From positions 1 to 24,598 of the forward strand of contig JBBRGA010000036.1 of NCBI GenBank assembly GCA_038241115.1: a stretch of DNA of 24,598 nt. The letters are read 5' to 3'. The translations under genes and the position numbers were made by a program. The notes under the pieces were generated by a model. The model was given only the letters and a program-made list of their open reading frames with translations, searched no databases and had not been told where the DNA came from. Shown here in pieces: positions 1-7,238 of the stretch (position 1 is its first letter; every line of letters starts with the position of its first letter). The DNA comes from JANYJJ01 sp038241115. Lineage in GTDB: Bacteria > Pseudomonadota > Gammaproteobacteria > Burkholderiales > Burkholderiaceae_C.

Positions 1-224
1 CGAACCACAACGGCTGACACCGCTGCGACGCTCGCACCAATGCGTGTTCGGTCATCTAGGCGCTGCCGTTCACCTTGTAGCGCAAGATCGTTTCTCCGCG
101 AACAACGGGCGCCGCCAGGCGCTTGGGATGCTCCTAGGCGCAAGACGCACTCGCGTGGGGCATTCAGGCAGCTGTCAGGTACGTGCTGCCAAAATTGAAC
201 ATCCCATAACCTTGGAGTTCTGCC
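1..224. other. Left-edge region, no firm gene
   Basis: No gene can be supported here. On the minus strand an ATG at 55 opens a frame of 18 codons (MTEHALVRASQRCQPLWF) that runs off the left edge. It could be the start of a gene divergent from the HiPIP gene, but too little is visible and no good ribosome binding site precedes it. The stretch 60-224 should hold the promoter of the HiPIP gene; I see no convincing -35/-10 pair. Confidence 0.3.
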
Positions 225-674
225 ATGTCTGCACGCCGTCGTTTTATTCGCATCTTGCCTCTTGCCGCCGTGGCTCCGCTGGCCTTGATGGCCGCATGCT
301 CGGACAAAGCCGCTGCACCAGCGCCTGCCGCGCCCGCACCAGCCCCGGCACCCGCCCCCGAGGCTGCTGCGCCAGCGCAGGCACCCGCACCTGCACCCGC
401 AGCGGCCGAAGCCCCAGCGTCACCGCCCGCCGCTGCCGCCAACCTGCCCATGGTGGACCCGAAAGACGGCGCCTCGGTGGCTTTGGGTTTTGTGGCCGTA
501 GCCAGCCAAGCGGACACGGCCAAATACCCCAAGTACGCTGCCGGCCAAGCTTGCGGCAACTGCGCTTTGTTCGGCGGCAAAGCTGGCGACGCCGCCGGTC
601 CATGCCCGCTGTTTGTGGGCAAGCAAGTGGGTGCCAAAAGCTGGTGCAGCGCTTACGCCAAGAAGGCTGCTTGA
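225..674 (+). CDS. High-potential iron-sulfur protein (HiPIP)
   Basis: Small periplasmic one-electron carrier with a [4Fe-4S]3+/2+ cluster, expected to shuttle electrons between membrane complexes or to oxidases. The C-terminal ~75 residues are the HiPIP domain: four cysteines at 110, 113, 127 and 141 in the spacing CX2CX13CX13C, with the family features CGNCALF and W before the last Cys. The N-terminus has RRRF and a hydrophobic stretch, which fits Tat export of a folded cluster protein. LMAAC at residues 21-25 also reads as a lipobox, so the protein may be lipid-anchored. Residues ~29-80 are an Ala/Pro linker (PAPAP type), making this 149-residue protein longer than ordinary HiPIPs. A GGAG 8 nt before the ATG supports the start. 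It is monocistronic, with a hairpin terminator downstream. Family assignment is firm; the partner proteins are unknown. Confidence 0.93.
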   Translation: MSARRRFIRILPLAAVAPLALMAACSDKAAAPAPAAPAPAPAPAPEAAAPAQAPAPAPAAAEAPASPPAAAANLPMVDPKDGASVALGFVAVASQADTAKYPKYAAGQACGNCALFGGKAGDAAGPCPLFVGKQVGAKSWCSAYAKKAA

Positions 675-733
675 ACGAAGCAAGCTGAAACGAAAGCAGC
701 CCGAACCGAGGCTGCACCCCTGCGATGAAAACC

Positions 734-756
734 AAGCCTCCACCCGGAGGCTTTTT
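734..756 (+). terminator. Rho-independent terminator after HiPIP gene
   Basis: AAGCCTCC (734-741), loop ACCC, GGAGGCTT (746-753) form an 8-bp stem running into a T tract (752-756). It lies 60 bp after the HiPIP stop codon and reads in the same direction. Confidence 0.8.
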
Positions 757-812
757 CAAGCAAGGCTGTCCTTGCGGAGGCTTTTTCAAGCAGTAGCCTC
801 CATTCGGAGGCT
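734..812 (+). repeat. Three 30-bp tandem terminator-like units
   Basis: The octamer CGGAGGCT recurs at 745, 775 and 805, exactly 30 bp apart. The first two copies continue identically (CGGAGGCTTTTTCAAGCA at 745-762 and 775-792). Units 1 and 3 have an intact left arm (GCCTCC at 736 and 796) and can form hairpins. The middle unit has a degraded left arm (GGCTGTCC). Only unit 1 (and formally unit 2) has a T tract. It sits between the HiPIP gene and the convergent panE-like gene. Confidence 0.8.
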
Positions 813-818
813 GTGCTC

Positions 819-1790
819 TCAGGCAGCAGCTTGCGGATACAAACCGTGGGTTCGCGCAAACAGCCGCGTCAACCCAAGCAAGGCATTGATGTTCGGCGAG
901 CGCAGCGCCAGGCGTTGACCGATTTCCTGCACGGCCGCGACGATGGCATCCAGCTCGATGGACCGGCCCGCCTGCACGTCTTGAAGCATCGAGCTTTTGA
1001 ACGCGCCAAGCTCGGCCGCCATCGCATGACGCTGCTCTGGCGTTTGGTCGATGTGGCAACCAATGCGCCGACCGATCTCGGCTGCCTCGAGCATCACGGC
1101 CGAACAAAACTCGCGCACCAAAGGGTCGGCCAGCACGCGGTCTGCGGTGGCGCCGGTCATGGCCGACACCGGATTCATGGTCAAGTTGCCCCACAACTTG
1201 TACCAAATGTCGTGGCGGATGTCGGCCGAGTGCGTCACTTCAAACCCGGCGTGTTGCAGCAAGTCGGCCACGCCTTGCACGCGTGGTGATTTTCCGCCTT
1301 GCGGCTCGCCCACGATCAAGCCCCGACCCTTGTGGTGCTGCACCCAGCCCGGCGCGGTGGTGGCCACGCTGGCGTGCACCACGCAGCCCACCACCTGCGA
1401 CTGCGGCAAATTGGCAGCGATCACCCCGCCCGGGTCCACGCTGTTCAGCGCCCAGCCTTCGCAAAACCACCAAGGCACCCCGTTCATCGCGGGCAGCACA
1501 ACGGTTTGGGGGCCGAGCAACGGCTGGATGATCTGCGCCACGCTGGCGAGAGACTGCGCCTTCACTGCCACCACCACCAGGTCTTGAACGCCCAGCGCTG
1601 AGGCCTCACTGCGGGCCAGCGCAGGCGCCTGCAAAAGCGCGCCGTTCATCGTCAAACGCCAACCGTGTTCTTGCAAAGCCAGCAACGTAGCGCCACGCGC
1701 CAAGACACTGACGCGCGCTTCACCCGCAGCCGCCAAACGCGCGCCCATGAAGCCGCCAACGGCCCCTGCTCCGACGATGCAAACCTTCAA
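819..1790 (-). CDS. panE: 2-dehydropantoate 2-reductase family protein
   Basis: NADPH-dependent reductase of the ketopantoate reductase (ApbA/PanE) family, which reduces 2-dehydropantoate to pantoate in pantothenate/CoA synthesis. At 323 residues it is close to the family length. The N-terminus has the Rossmann dinucleotide motif GAGAVGG (residues 7-13). Further on are VVAVKAQ, the NGVPWW segment, and the C-terminal catalytic-domain signature around YKLWGNLTMNPVSAMT, whose lysine matches the family's catalytic Lys. It begins 27 bp after the hydrolase-OsmC gene on the same strand and is probably cotranscribed with it. Many genomes hold several paralogues acting on other 2-oxo acids, so the exact substrate is an inference. 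Confidence 0.85.
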   Translation of the reverse strand: MKVCIVGAGAVGGFMGARLAAAGEARVSVLARGATLLALQEHGWRLTMNGALLQAPALARSEASALGVQDLVVVAVKAQSLASVAQIIQPLLGPQTVVLPAMNGVPWWFCEGWALNSVDPGGVIAANLPQSQVVGCVVHASVATTAPGWVQHHKGRGLIVGEPQGGKSPRVQGVADLLQHAGFEVTHSADIRHDIWYKLWGNLTMNPVSAMTGATADRVLADPLVREFCSAVMLEAAEIGRRIGCHIDQTPEQRHAMAAELGAFKSSMLQDVQAGRSIELDAIVAAVQEIGQRLALRSPNINALLGLTRLFARTHGLYPQAAA

Positions 1791-1817
1791 TGGAAACCTC
1801 CGTTCAGCTTGAATCAG

Positions 1818-3173
1818 TCAAGTCAAATTCAGTTCAAGCACACACACCTTCAGCCGGTGCATGAATCGCGTCAAGATCGTCAAGCCGCAGCGCGCGTGAC
1901 CACCTTCACCTCCGAATGCAGCGTGCGGTGCACCGGGCAGCGGTCGGCGATTTTCCATCATCCGCGCGCGCTGCACCTCGTCGAGCGGCCCGACCAATCC
2001 GATCACGCGCTCGATGCGGTCGACCTTGCCTTCCTTGGTTTCGCAATCGGCGCAATCGGCGGCGTGCACCTTGTTGTGCGTGAGCGTGACGTGAACGTTC
2101 TCGAGCGGCAAGCGCTTTTGCCGCGCATACATGCGCAGCGTCATGACGGTGCACTCGCCCAGCGCTGCCAGCAGCAGCTCGTAGGGGCTGGGCCCGGCGT
2201 CGTCACCGCCCACCGAGGTGGGTTCGTCGCCGATGAAGGTGTGCCTTCCGGCCTGGATGCTGACGGCAAAGGCGCCGGTGCCGCGCTCGCTGACACGCAC
2301 GGTGCCGTGCTCAATGACACGCACGGTGCCGTGCTCGGGCACTCCAACCGAAGATGAACCAACTGGCGCATTGGGCGTTGACGCTTCGGGCGTTTGAGCA
2401 TCGGACGATGAAGCTTCGGGCAAATAACGCGCCGCCCAAGCCGCGATCACGTTGGCGGCGTAGCGGGCATCGGCCGCGCGGGTGAGCAGGTGGTCAGCGC
2501 CGTCGAGCGCGACAAAAGACTTGGGATGCATCGCGGCCTCGAAGAGCCGGCGCGCGTTGTCGATGCTCACCACGGTGTCGCCTGGGGCGTGCAGCACCAA
2601 CAGCGGCCGACGCAAGGCGCGAATGCGTGCGGCCTGCGGTTGGCCGCTCACATCGTCGATGAATGAGCGGCGGATGGTGAATTCGCGCCCGGCCAACTTG
2701 ACCAGCGCCTGCCCGTCTCTTTCGATCACTGGCAGATCGCTGCTGAATTGATGGGTCACGTGCGCCGGGTCGCAAGGCGCGCCGACGGTGGCCACGGCGC
2801 GCGCATCGGCAATGCGCTCGGCAGCGGCCAGCACCGCCGTGCCGCCCAGCGAATGGCCCACCAGCAGCGCCGGCGCACCGTGATGCGTGCGCAGCCAGTC
2901 GGCCGCAGCCACCAGGTCATCGACGTTGGAGCTGAAGTGCGTGTTGCTGAAGTCGCCGCCGCTGCCGCCCAGGCCCGTGAAATCGAACCGCAGCACGCCG
3001 AAGCCCGCGTCTGCCAGGGCGCGCGCAATGTAGGCCGCCGCCTTGGTGTCTTTCGAGCAAGTAAAGCAGTGCGCAAACAGCGCCCAGGCCCGCGGCGTGG
3101 CATCGGGCGTGTCAAGACGGCCGGCCAGCGTGTGGTCCTGGCTGCCGGGGAAGTCAACGCGGGTGCTTGGCAT
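1818..3173 (-). CDS. Alpha/beta hydrolase-OsmC fusion, frameshifted near the 3' end
   Basis: Two-domain cytoplasmic protein of a known fusion family. Residues ~1-255 are an alpha/beta hydrolase with nucleophile elbow GHSLGG (Ser108), acid D199 in HAPGDT and H228 in GADHLL. Residues ~300-407 are an OsmC/Ohr-like domain, a family of thiol peroxidases, with its first conserved cysteine at C341 in GECTVMT. The expected second motif (RCPVHRT) is missing from this frame but is encoded one base out of frame: removing one base from the run of four T at 1951-1954 after E407 gives IADRCPVHRTLHSEVKVVT and a stop at 1880, for a ~430-residue protein. As it stands the frame ends in 44 unrelated residues at 1818. 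This is either a real recent frameshift or a homopolymer sequencing error. The linker (279-298) carries an 8-residue tandem repeat. Likely first gene of an operon with panE. Confidence 0.85.
   Translation of the reverse strand: MPSTRVDFPGSQDHTLAGRLDTPDATPRAWALFAHCFTCSKDTKAAAYIARALADAGFGVLRFDFTGLGGSGGDFSNTHFSSNVDDLVAAADWLRTHHGAPALLVGHSLGGTAVLAAAERIADARAVATVGAPCDPAHVTHQFSSDLPVIERDGQALVKLAGREFTIRRSFIDDVSGQPQAARIRALRRPLLVLHAPGDTVVSIDNARRLFEAAMHPKSFVALDGADHLLTRAADARYAANVIAAWAARYLPEASSSDAQTPEASTPNAPVGSSSVGVPEHGTVRVIEHGTVRVSERGTGAFAVSIQAGRHTFIGDEPTSVGGDDAGPSPYELLLAALGECTVMTLRMYARQKRLPLENVHVTLTHNKVHAADCADCETKEGKVDRIERVIGLVGPLDEVQRARMMENRRPLPGAPHAAFGGEGGHARCGLTILTRFMHRLKVCVLELNLT
2291..2336. repeat. 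24-bp tandem duplication inside the fusion gene
   Basis: A 22-base block is repeated exactly at 2291-2312 and 2315-2336 (period 24), with a weaker third copy next to it at about 2267-2290. It encodes the repeated peptide EHGTVRV in the linker between the hydrolase and OsmC domains, so the reading frame is kept. Confidence 0.85.
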
Positions 3174-3260
3174 GGTGCGACGTCCTTGGGGTGGGTTTGA
3201 ATCAGTTGCTCAGGGTAGCCGTTCATGACACCCGGCGGGCCAGGTTGCGCCCGCAAATTC

Positions 3261-3400
3261 AAGCAGGCATGCATACAGACGTGCACACAGACACGCACAC
3301 AGACAAGCGAACAGACACCCAACAGGCACCCAGGCAGGCATGCATACAGACAACCAAGCAGACAACCAACCAGACAACCAACCAGACGGGCAGCCAGAAG
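3261..3400. repeat. Low-complexity A/C/G tract with period-4 character
   Basis: About 140 bp upstream of the secreted hydrolase are built of CAGA, CACA, CCAA and CAGG tetramers, almost without T on the plus strand. It contains an exact 18-base repeat (GCAGGCATGCATACAGAC at 3263-3280 and 3334-3351) and repeated AACCAACCAGAC units. The whole 3174-3520 interval between the divergent genes holds no credible gene. Open frames across it give Gln/Thr/Arg-rich or Val/Cys-rich nonsense, as expected for simple sequence. Confidence 0.75.
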
Positions 3401-3520
3401 GTCTGAAAAACCCGCACTTGGCGAATCGCATCGGCACTTCGTCGCAAAGCACAAGACCGCCCACAGCGCCCTGAAGAAACTCGCTACCGCATCTGCAACC
3501 AAACCCATACACAAATTCAC

Positions 3521-4606
3521 ATGAAAACTCGCACCCACCCACCCCGCTGCGCCGCCAGCAGCCTCGCCGTCACAGCGGCCACCACATTGGCCGCTGCATT
3601 GGCCTTCACTTTCGCCGCCACTTGCGCGCATGCCGCCGGGTTTCAACGCGGGCTTGCCGCCGACCCCGATGGCAAGCCGCTGGAGATCGGCATCTGGTAC
3701 CCCAGCCTGTCCACGCCCGCGCCCTTGTCGATGGGGCCCACGACGATGAGCGTTGCCATCAACGCCCCGATGCAAGGCAAAGACCTCCCGCTGGTGGTCA
3801 TGTCGCATGGAAACGGTGGCTCTTATTTGAGTCACTTCGACACGGCCGTGGCGCTGGCCGACGCCGGTTTTGTGGTGGTGGCGGTCACCCACACGGGCGA
3901 CAGCTACGCCGACCAAAGCCGCAGCATCGACGTCATGGCCCGACCCCGGCACATCAGCCGGGCGATCGACCACATGCTCTCGACCTGGGACGGCCACGCC
4001 GCGATAAACCCGGCGCGCATTGGCGTGTTCGGCTTCTCGACCGGTGGTTTCACGGCACTGGCGAGCATCGGCGGGGTGCCTGATTTTTCAAAGATCGCGC
4101 CGAATTGCGCCCAGTACCCCGGCGACTATGCCTGCCAGTTGATGTCGAGGAGCGCCGGCCAGGTGGCGGCCATGACGACACCTGCACCCACACCCGCAGC
4201 CACACCTGCACCCACACCCGCAGCCAAGTCCGCATCCACGTCGACCGACGCGGTTGACCTGCGCATCAAGGCCGCAGTCGTGGCGGCACCCGCGCTGGGG
4301 TTCACCTTCAGCGCCAATGGCCTGAAAAACGTCAGGGTGCCCGTTCAGCTTTGGCGTGCCGACAGCGATGTGGTGGTTCCGCATCCGCGCTACGCCGAAG
4401 TGGTTCGGCTGGCGCTGCCGCAGGCGCCCGACTACCGAGTGGTTTCCAACGCCGGGCACTACGACTTTCTGGCCCCTTGCAGCAGCGCGCTCGCAAGCAT
4501 TGCACCGCCCATTTGCAGCAGCGCGGCGGGCTTCGACCGGGCCGCATTTCACGTCGGCTTCAACGCGGCGATGGTGAGCTTCTTCAGCGCGAAGCTGGCT
4601 CTTTGA
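3521..4606 (+). CDS. Secreted alpha/beta hydrolase (dienelactone/PAF-acetylhydrolase-like)
   Basis: Probable periplasmic serine hydrolase; substrate unknown. Residues 1-~38 are a long Ala-rich signal peptide ending AHAA. The catalytic machinery is visible: oxyanion-region motif SHGNGG, nucleophile elbow GFSTGG with Ser173, an acid at D281/D283 in WRADSDVV, and His313 in NAGHYDF. The fold and the IGIWYPS segment near the mature N-terminus resemble the PAF-acetylhydrolase/dienelactone hydrolase group. An insertion near residues 220-240 is a Pro/Thr/Ala repeat (TPAPTPAA twice). The gene is divergent from the fusion hydrolase, 347 bp away across low-complexity DNA. Its TGA overlaps the ATG of the next frame (TGATG), so downstream translation could be coupled. 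Confidence 0.85.
   Translation: MKTRTHPPRCAASSLAVTAATTLAAALAFTFAATCAHAAGFQRGLAADPDGKPLEIGIWYPSLSTPAPLSMGPTTMSVAINAPMQGKDLPLVVMSHGNGGSYLSHFDTAVALADAGFVVVAVTHTGDSYADQSRSIDVMARPRHISRAIDHMLSTWDGHAAINPARIGVFGFSTGGFTALASIGGVPDFSKIAPNCAQYPGDYACQLMSRSAGQVAAMTTPAPTPAATPAPTPAAKSASTSTDAVDLRIKAAVVAAPALGFTFSANGLKNVRVPVQLWRADSDVVVPHPRYAEVVRLALPQAPDYRVVSNAGHYDFLAPCSSALASIAPPICSSAAGFDRAAFHVGFNAAMVSFFSAKLAL
4178..4225. repeat. 24-bp perfect tandem duplication in hydrolase gene
   Basis: Two identical 24-base units (4178-4201 and 4202-4225) encode TPAPTPAA twice in a surface-loop-like insertion. The duplication keeps the frame. Confidence 0.9.
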
Positions 4607-7047
4607 TGGGCCACAAACGACAGGCGACAAACAACAAACAACAAACGACCAACGACAGGCGACCAACGACGAACGACAGGCGGACGCGCCGCAACGCGGC
4701 GTGCAGCCATGGCGCAGGCACAGTCGCCTGGGCACTGCTGCAAACCACGCCGCCGCCGTCGGCCGAGGCGGTGTTGACCGCGCTGCTCAACGAAGTGGCC
4801 GAGGATCTGAAAGCGGTGGTGCTGGTGCTGGACGACTATCACCAGGCCGCTTGCGAACCGGTGGACCAGGCGTTGGCTTTTTTGATCGACCACCTGCCGC
4901 CGCAAATGCACGTGGCCCTGGCCACACGCACCGAACCTGCGTTGCCGCTGGCCCGATTGCGCGCACAAGGGCAACTGACGGAATTGCGCCAGGAAGACCT
5001 GCGCTTTGTGGACGCTGAGACCGCCGCCTTCCTCGACCAGACCATGGCGCTCAAGCTGTCCGACGCGCATGTCGCGCTGCTCGCGGCGCGCACCGAGGGC
5101 TGGGTGGCCGGTTTGCAGATGGCGGCGCTTTCTTTGCAGGGCAACGAGGCACCTGAGCGGTTCATGCAATCGTTCACCGGAAGTCATCGCCACTTGCAGG
5201 ACTTTCTGCTGGAAGAAGTGCTGCACCGCCAGTCACCGGCGCTGCAAAATTTTTTGCTGTGCACCTCGGTGCTTGAGCGCATGTGCGCCGAGCTGTGCAA
5301 CGCTGTGATGCAAGACGACGAGGGCCCACGCACGCTGGCCCATCTTGAGCGCGCCAACCTGTTCGTCGTTCCGCTCGATGCCGAGCGGCGCTGGTTCCGT
5401 TACCACCATCTTTTTGGCGAGCTGCTGCGCCAGCGCCTGTCGCAGCGCGAGCCAGCCGCGCCGCTGCTGATTCGCGCCAGCGAGTGGTACGAAGCCCGGG
5501 GCCAGCCGGTCGAGGCCTTCCAACATGCGCTCGCCGCCAGCGACATGGACAGAGCCATCCGTTTGATCGACGGCGACGGCATGCCGCTGTACTTTCGGGG
5601 CGCCATGGCCAGCGTCGTTCAGTCGCTGCAGGCGCTGCCGACCCGCGTGCTCGACAGCCATCCGCGCTTGTGGGTGATGCTGGCGTGGGCGCTGATGATG
5701 GCCGGCTACCCGACCCAAATGGCAGAAAAACTGCAAGGCGCCGTGGCGGCCTTGAGGCGCTGCGCGGTAGACGCGAACACCGAGGATCTTTGGGGACAAA
5801 TCGCCGCGTTGCACGCCTGGGTGGCGGTGGCGAAACACGATGTGGCATCCGTTCACGCCCAGGCGCAGCAAGCCTTCGAGAAGTTGCATTTGCGCAACCA
5901 ATCAGTGCGCACCGCTGCGCTGTGTGCGCGGGGCGTCGCCCACCAGTTCGAAGGCAACCGCAACGCCGCCAAGCTGGTTTACGCCGCTGTGCTGCGAGTC
6001 GGCCAGACAAGCGGCAACTTCATGTTCGTTGTGGTGGCCACTCTGGGTCTGGCCAGCATTCAGTTGGCCGAGAACCAACTGCATGCGGCGGCCAAAACAT
6101 ACCGCGACATCCTGCAAAGGTTGACCGACCCCACGCACACGGTGGCCTGCGAAGCGCACCTGGGACTGGCGCGAATCTGCTACGAATGGAATGACCTGGA
6201 CGCCGCCGAGGCACACGCCCGGCGCAGCAGCAAACTGGCCGAGCCCATGGAATCTGGCGCAGGCCTGAGCGCCGATGCCGTGACCGCGCAAGTGCTGCAA
6301 GTGCGCCATCGCTACACCGAGGCCAGCACCCTTTTGGCGAATGCCGCCAGCGCCGCACACGTGCGGCGCTTCGCAAGCCGGCTGGAAGAAATTGTCGGCC
6401 TGCAGGTGCAGGACCTGCTGCGGCGCGGCGAGCACGCCGCCGCGCTGGACTTGGCACAACGCCACCACCTTGCGCTGGCCACGGCCAAGGCCTTGTCGGC
6501 GCAGGGCCGTGCGGCAGAGGCTCTGCCGCTGCTCGCGTCCTACCGCGCCCAGATGGCGCAGGCGGGGCGGGCCGACGAGGCACTCAAGGCCATGGTGGCG
6601 CAGGCGTTGGCGCTGCACGCGCTGGGCCGCCTGGACGAGGCCTTGCTGGTTTTGCGCGAGGCGCTGCTGCTCGGCGAACCGGGCGGCTTGGTGCGCACTT
6701 TGGTGGACGAGGGCCAAGGCATGGCGACGCTGTTGACCGCGCTGTCTGAGCGCGGAACGCTGCCCGACTACAGCGCGCAATTGCTGGCAGTGTGGGGCTC
6801 GGTGCAAGCGCCTGGCATTGCAATCGATCAACTTCAGCGCCTGGGCATCGAGCCGCTGAGCGAGCGCGAGTTGGACATCCTGCGGCTGATCCAGCAAGGC
6901 CACTCCAACCAGGGCATCGGTGAGACCTTGTTCTTGTCGCTGCACACCGTCAAGTGGCACAACCAGAACATCTTCGACAAGTTGCAGGTCAAGCGCCGCA
7001 CCGAAGCCGTGGCACGCGCGCTGGCGCTGAAGCTGCTGCCCGCTTGA
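4606..7047 (+). CDS. MalT-type LuxR regulator lacking its N-terminal P-loop region
   Basis: Large ATP-dependent LuxR/MalT-type activator (STAND class), apparently 5'-truncated and probably a pseudogene or remnant. Family similarity starts near residue 42 (ALLQTTPPPSAEAVLTALL) and continues through Walker B (VLVLDDYH, D76-D77), the winged-helix region (WFRYHHLFGELLRQRL), TPR-like helices, and an intact C-terminal LuxR helix-turn-helix beginning LSERELDIL with SLHTVKWH near the recognition helix. The ~90-100 residues that normally precede, including the Walker A loop (GFGKTTL type), are absent. In their place residues 3-~25 are translated 7-bp repeats (QATNNKQQTTNDRR). The ATG at 4606 overlaps the hydrolase stop. 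The 813 residues compare with about 900 for MalT. Without a P-loop, ATP-dependent activation is unlikely; DNA binding could remain. Confidence 0.8.
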   Translation: MGHKRQATNNKQQTTNDRRPTTNDRRTRRNAACSHGAGTVAWALLQTTPPPSAEAVLTALLNEVAEDLKAVVLVLDDYHQAACEPVDQALAFLIDHLPPQMHVALATRTEPALPLARLRAQGQLTELRQEDLRFVDAETAAFLDQTMALKLSDAHVALLAARTEGWVAGLQMAALSLQGNEAPERFMQSFTGSHRHLQDFLLEEVLHRQSPALQNFLLCTSVLERMCAELCNAVMQDDEGPRTLAHLERANLFVVPLDAERRWFRYHHLFGELLRQRLSQREPAAPLLIRASEWYEARGQPVEAFQHALAASDMDRAIRLIDGDGMPLYFRGAMASVVQSLQALPTRVLDSHPRLWVMLAWALMMAGYPTQMAEKLQGAVAALRRCAVDANTEDLWGQIAALHAWVAVAKHDVASVHAQAQQAFEKLHLRNQSVRTAALCARGVAHQFEGNRNAAKLVYAAVLRVGQTSGNFMFVVVATLGLASIQLAENQLHAAAKTYRDILQRLTDPTHTVACEAHLGLARICYEWNDLDAAEAHARRSSKLAEPMESGAGLSADAVTAQVLQVRHRYTEASTLLANAASAAHVRRFASRLEEIVGLQVQDLLRRGEHAAALDLAQRHHLALATAKALSAQGRAAEALPLLASYRAQMAQAGRADEALKAMVAQALALHALGRLDEALLVLREALLLGEPGGLVRTLVDEGQGMATLLTALSERGTLPDYSAQLLAVWGSVQAPGIAIDQLQRLGIEPLSERELDILRLIQQGHSNQGIGETLFLSLHTVKWHNQNIFDKLQVKRRTEAVARALALKLLPA
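4611..4680. repeat. Array of ten degenerate 7-bp repeats (CGACNNN)
   Basis: Ten consecutive heptamers fit CGACNNN with one or two changes: CCACAAA, CGACAGG, CGACAAA, CAACAAA twice, CGACCAA, CGACAGG, CGACCAA, CGACGAA, CGACAGG. The array starts 4 bp after the hydrolase stop codon and ends ~50 bp before similarity to MalT-type proteins begins, so it marks the breakpoint of the truncated regulator. Confidence 0.85.
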
Positions 7048-7238
7048 TCGGGACGGCACGGGGCTGACGCTCCTAGCGTGCTGTGGGGGTTTTGCGGGCT
7101 CTTGCGGGGTGTTTCCAGCACCGAACCGCTCTTAAGTACGGGGACTTGCGGGGCCCATTTCCATACGCTCGTGTGCTGTTGATGAGTCAGGTGACCCATC
7201 GCATTCCACTCCACCGAGTTCAACCCCAAAAACGTTCC

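Noticed and set aside
1..55. Minus-strand ATG frame running off the left edge
   Set aside because: Only 18 codons are visible and no family can be recognised.
3225..3524. Gln/Thr-rich frame (and hydrophobic Val/Cys frame on the other strand) across the simple-sequence tract
   Set aside because: Composition is explained by the tetramer repeats; no start signal and no protein features.
4611..4680. Heptad array considered as a CRISPR or integron-like repeat
   Set aside because: Units are 7 bp without spacers, so it is a simple tandem array.
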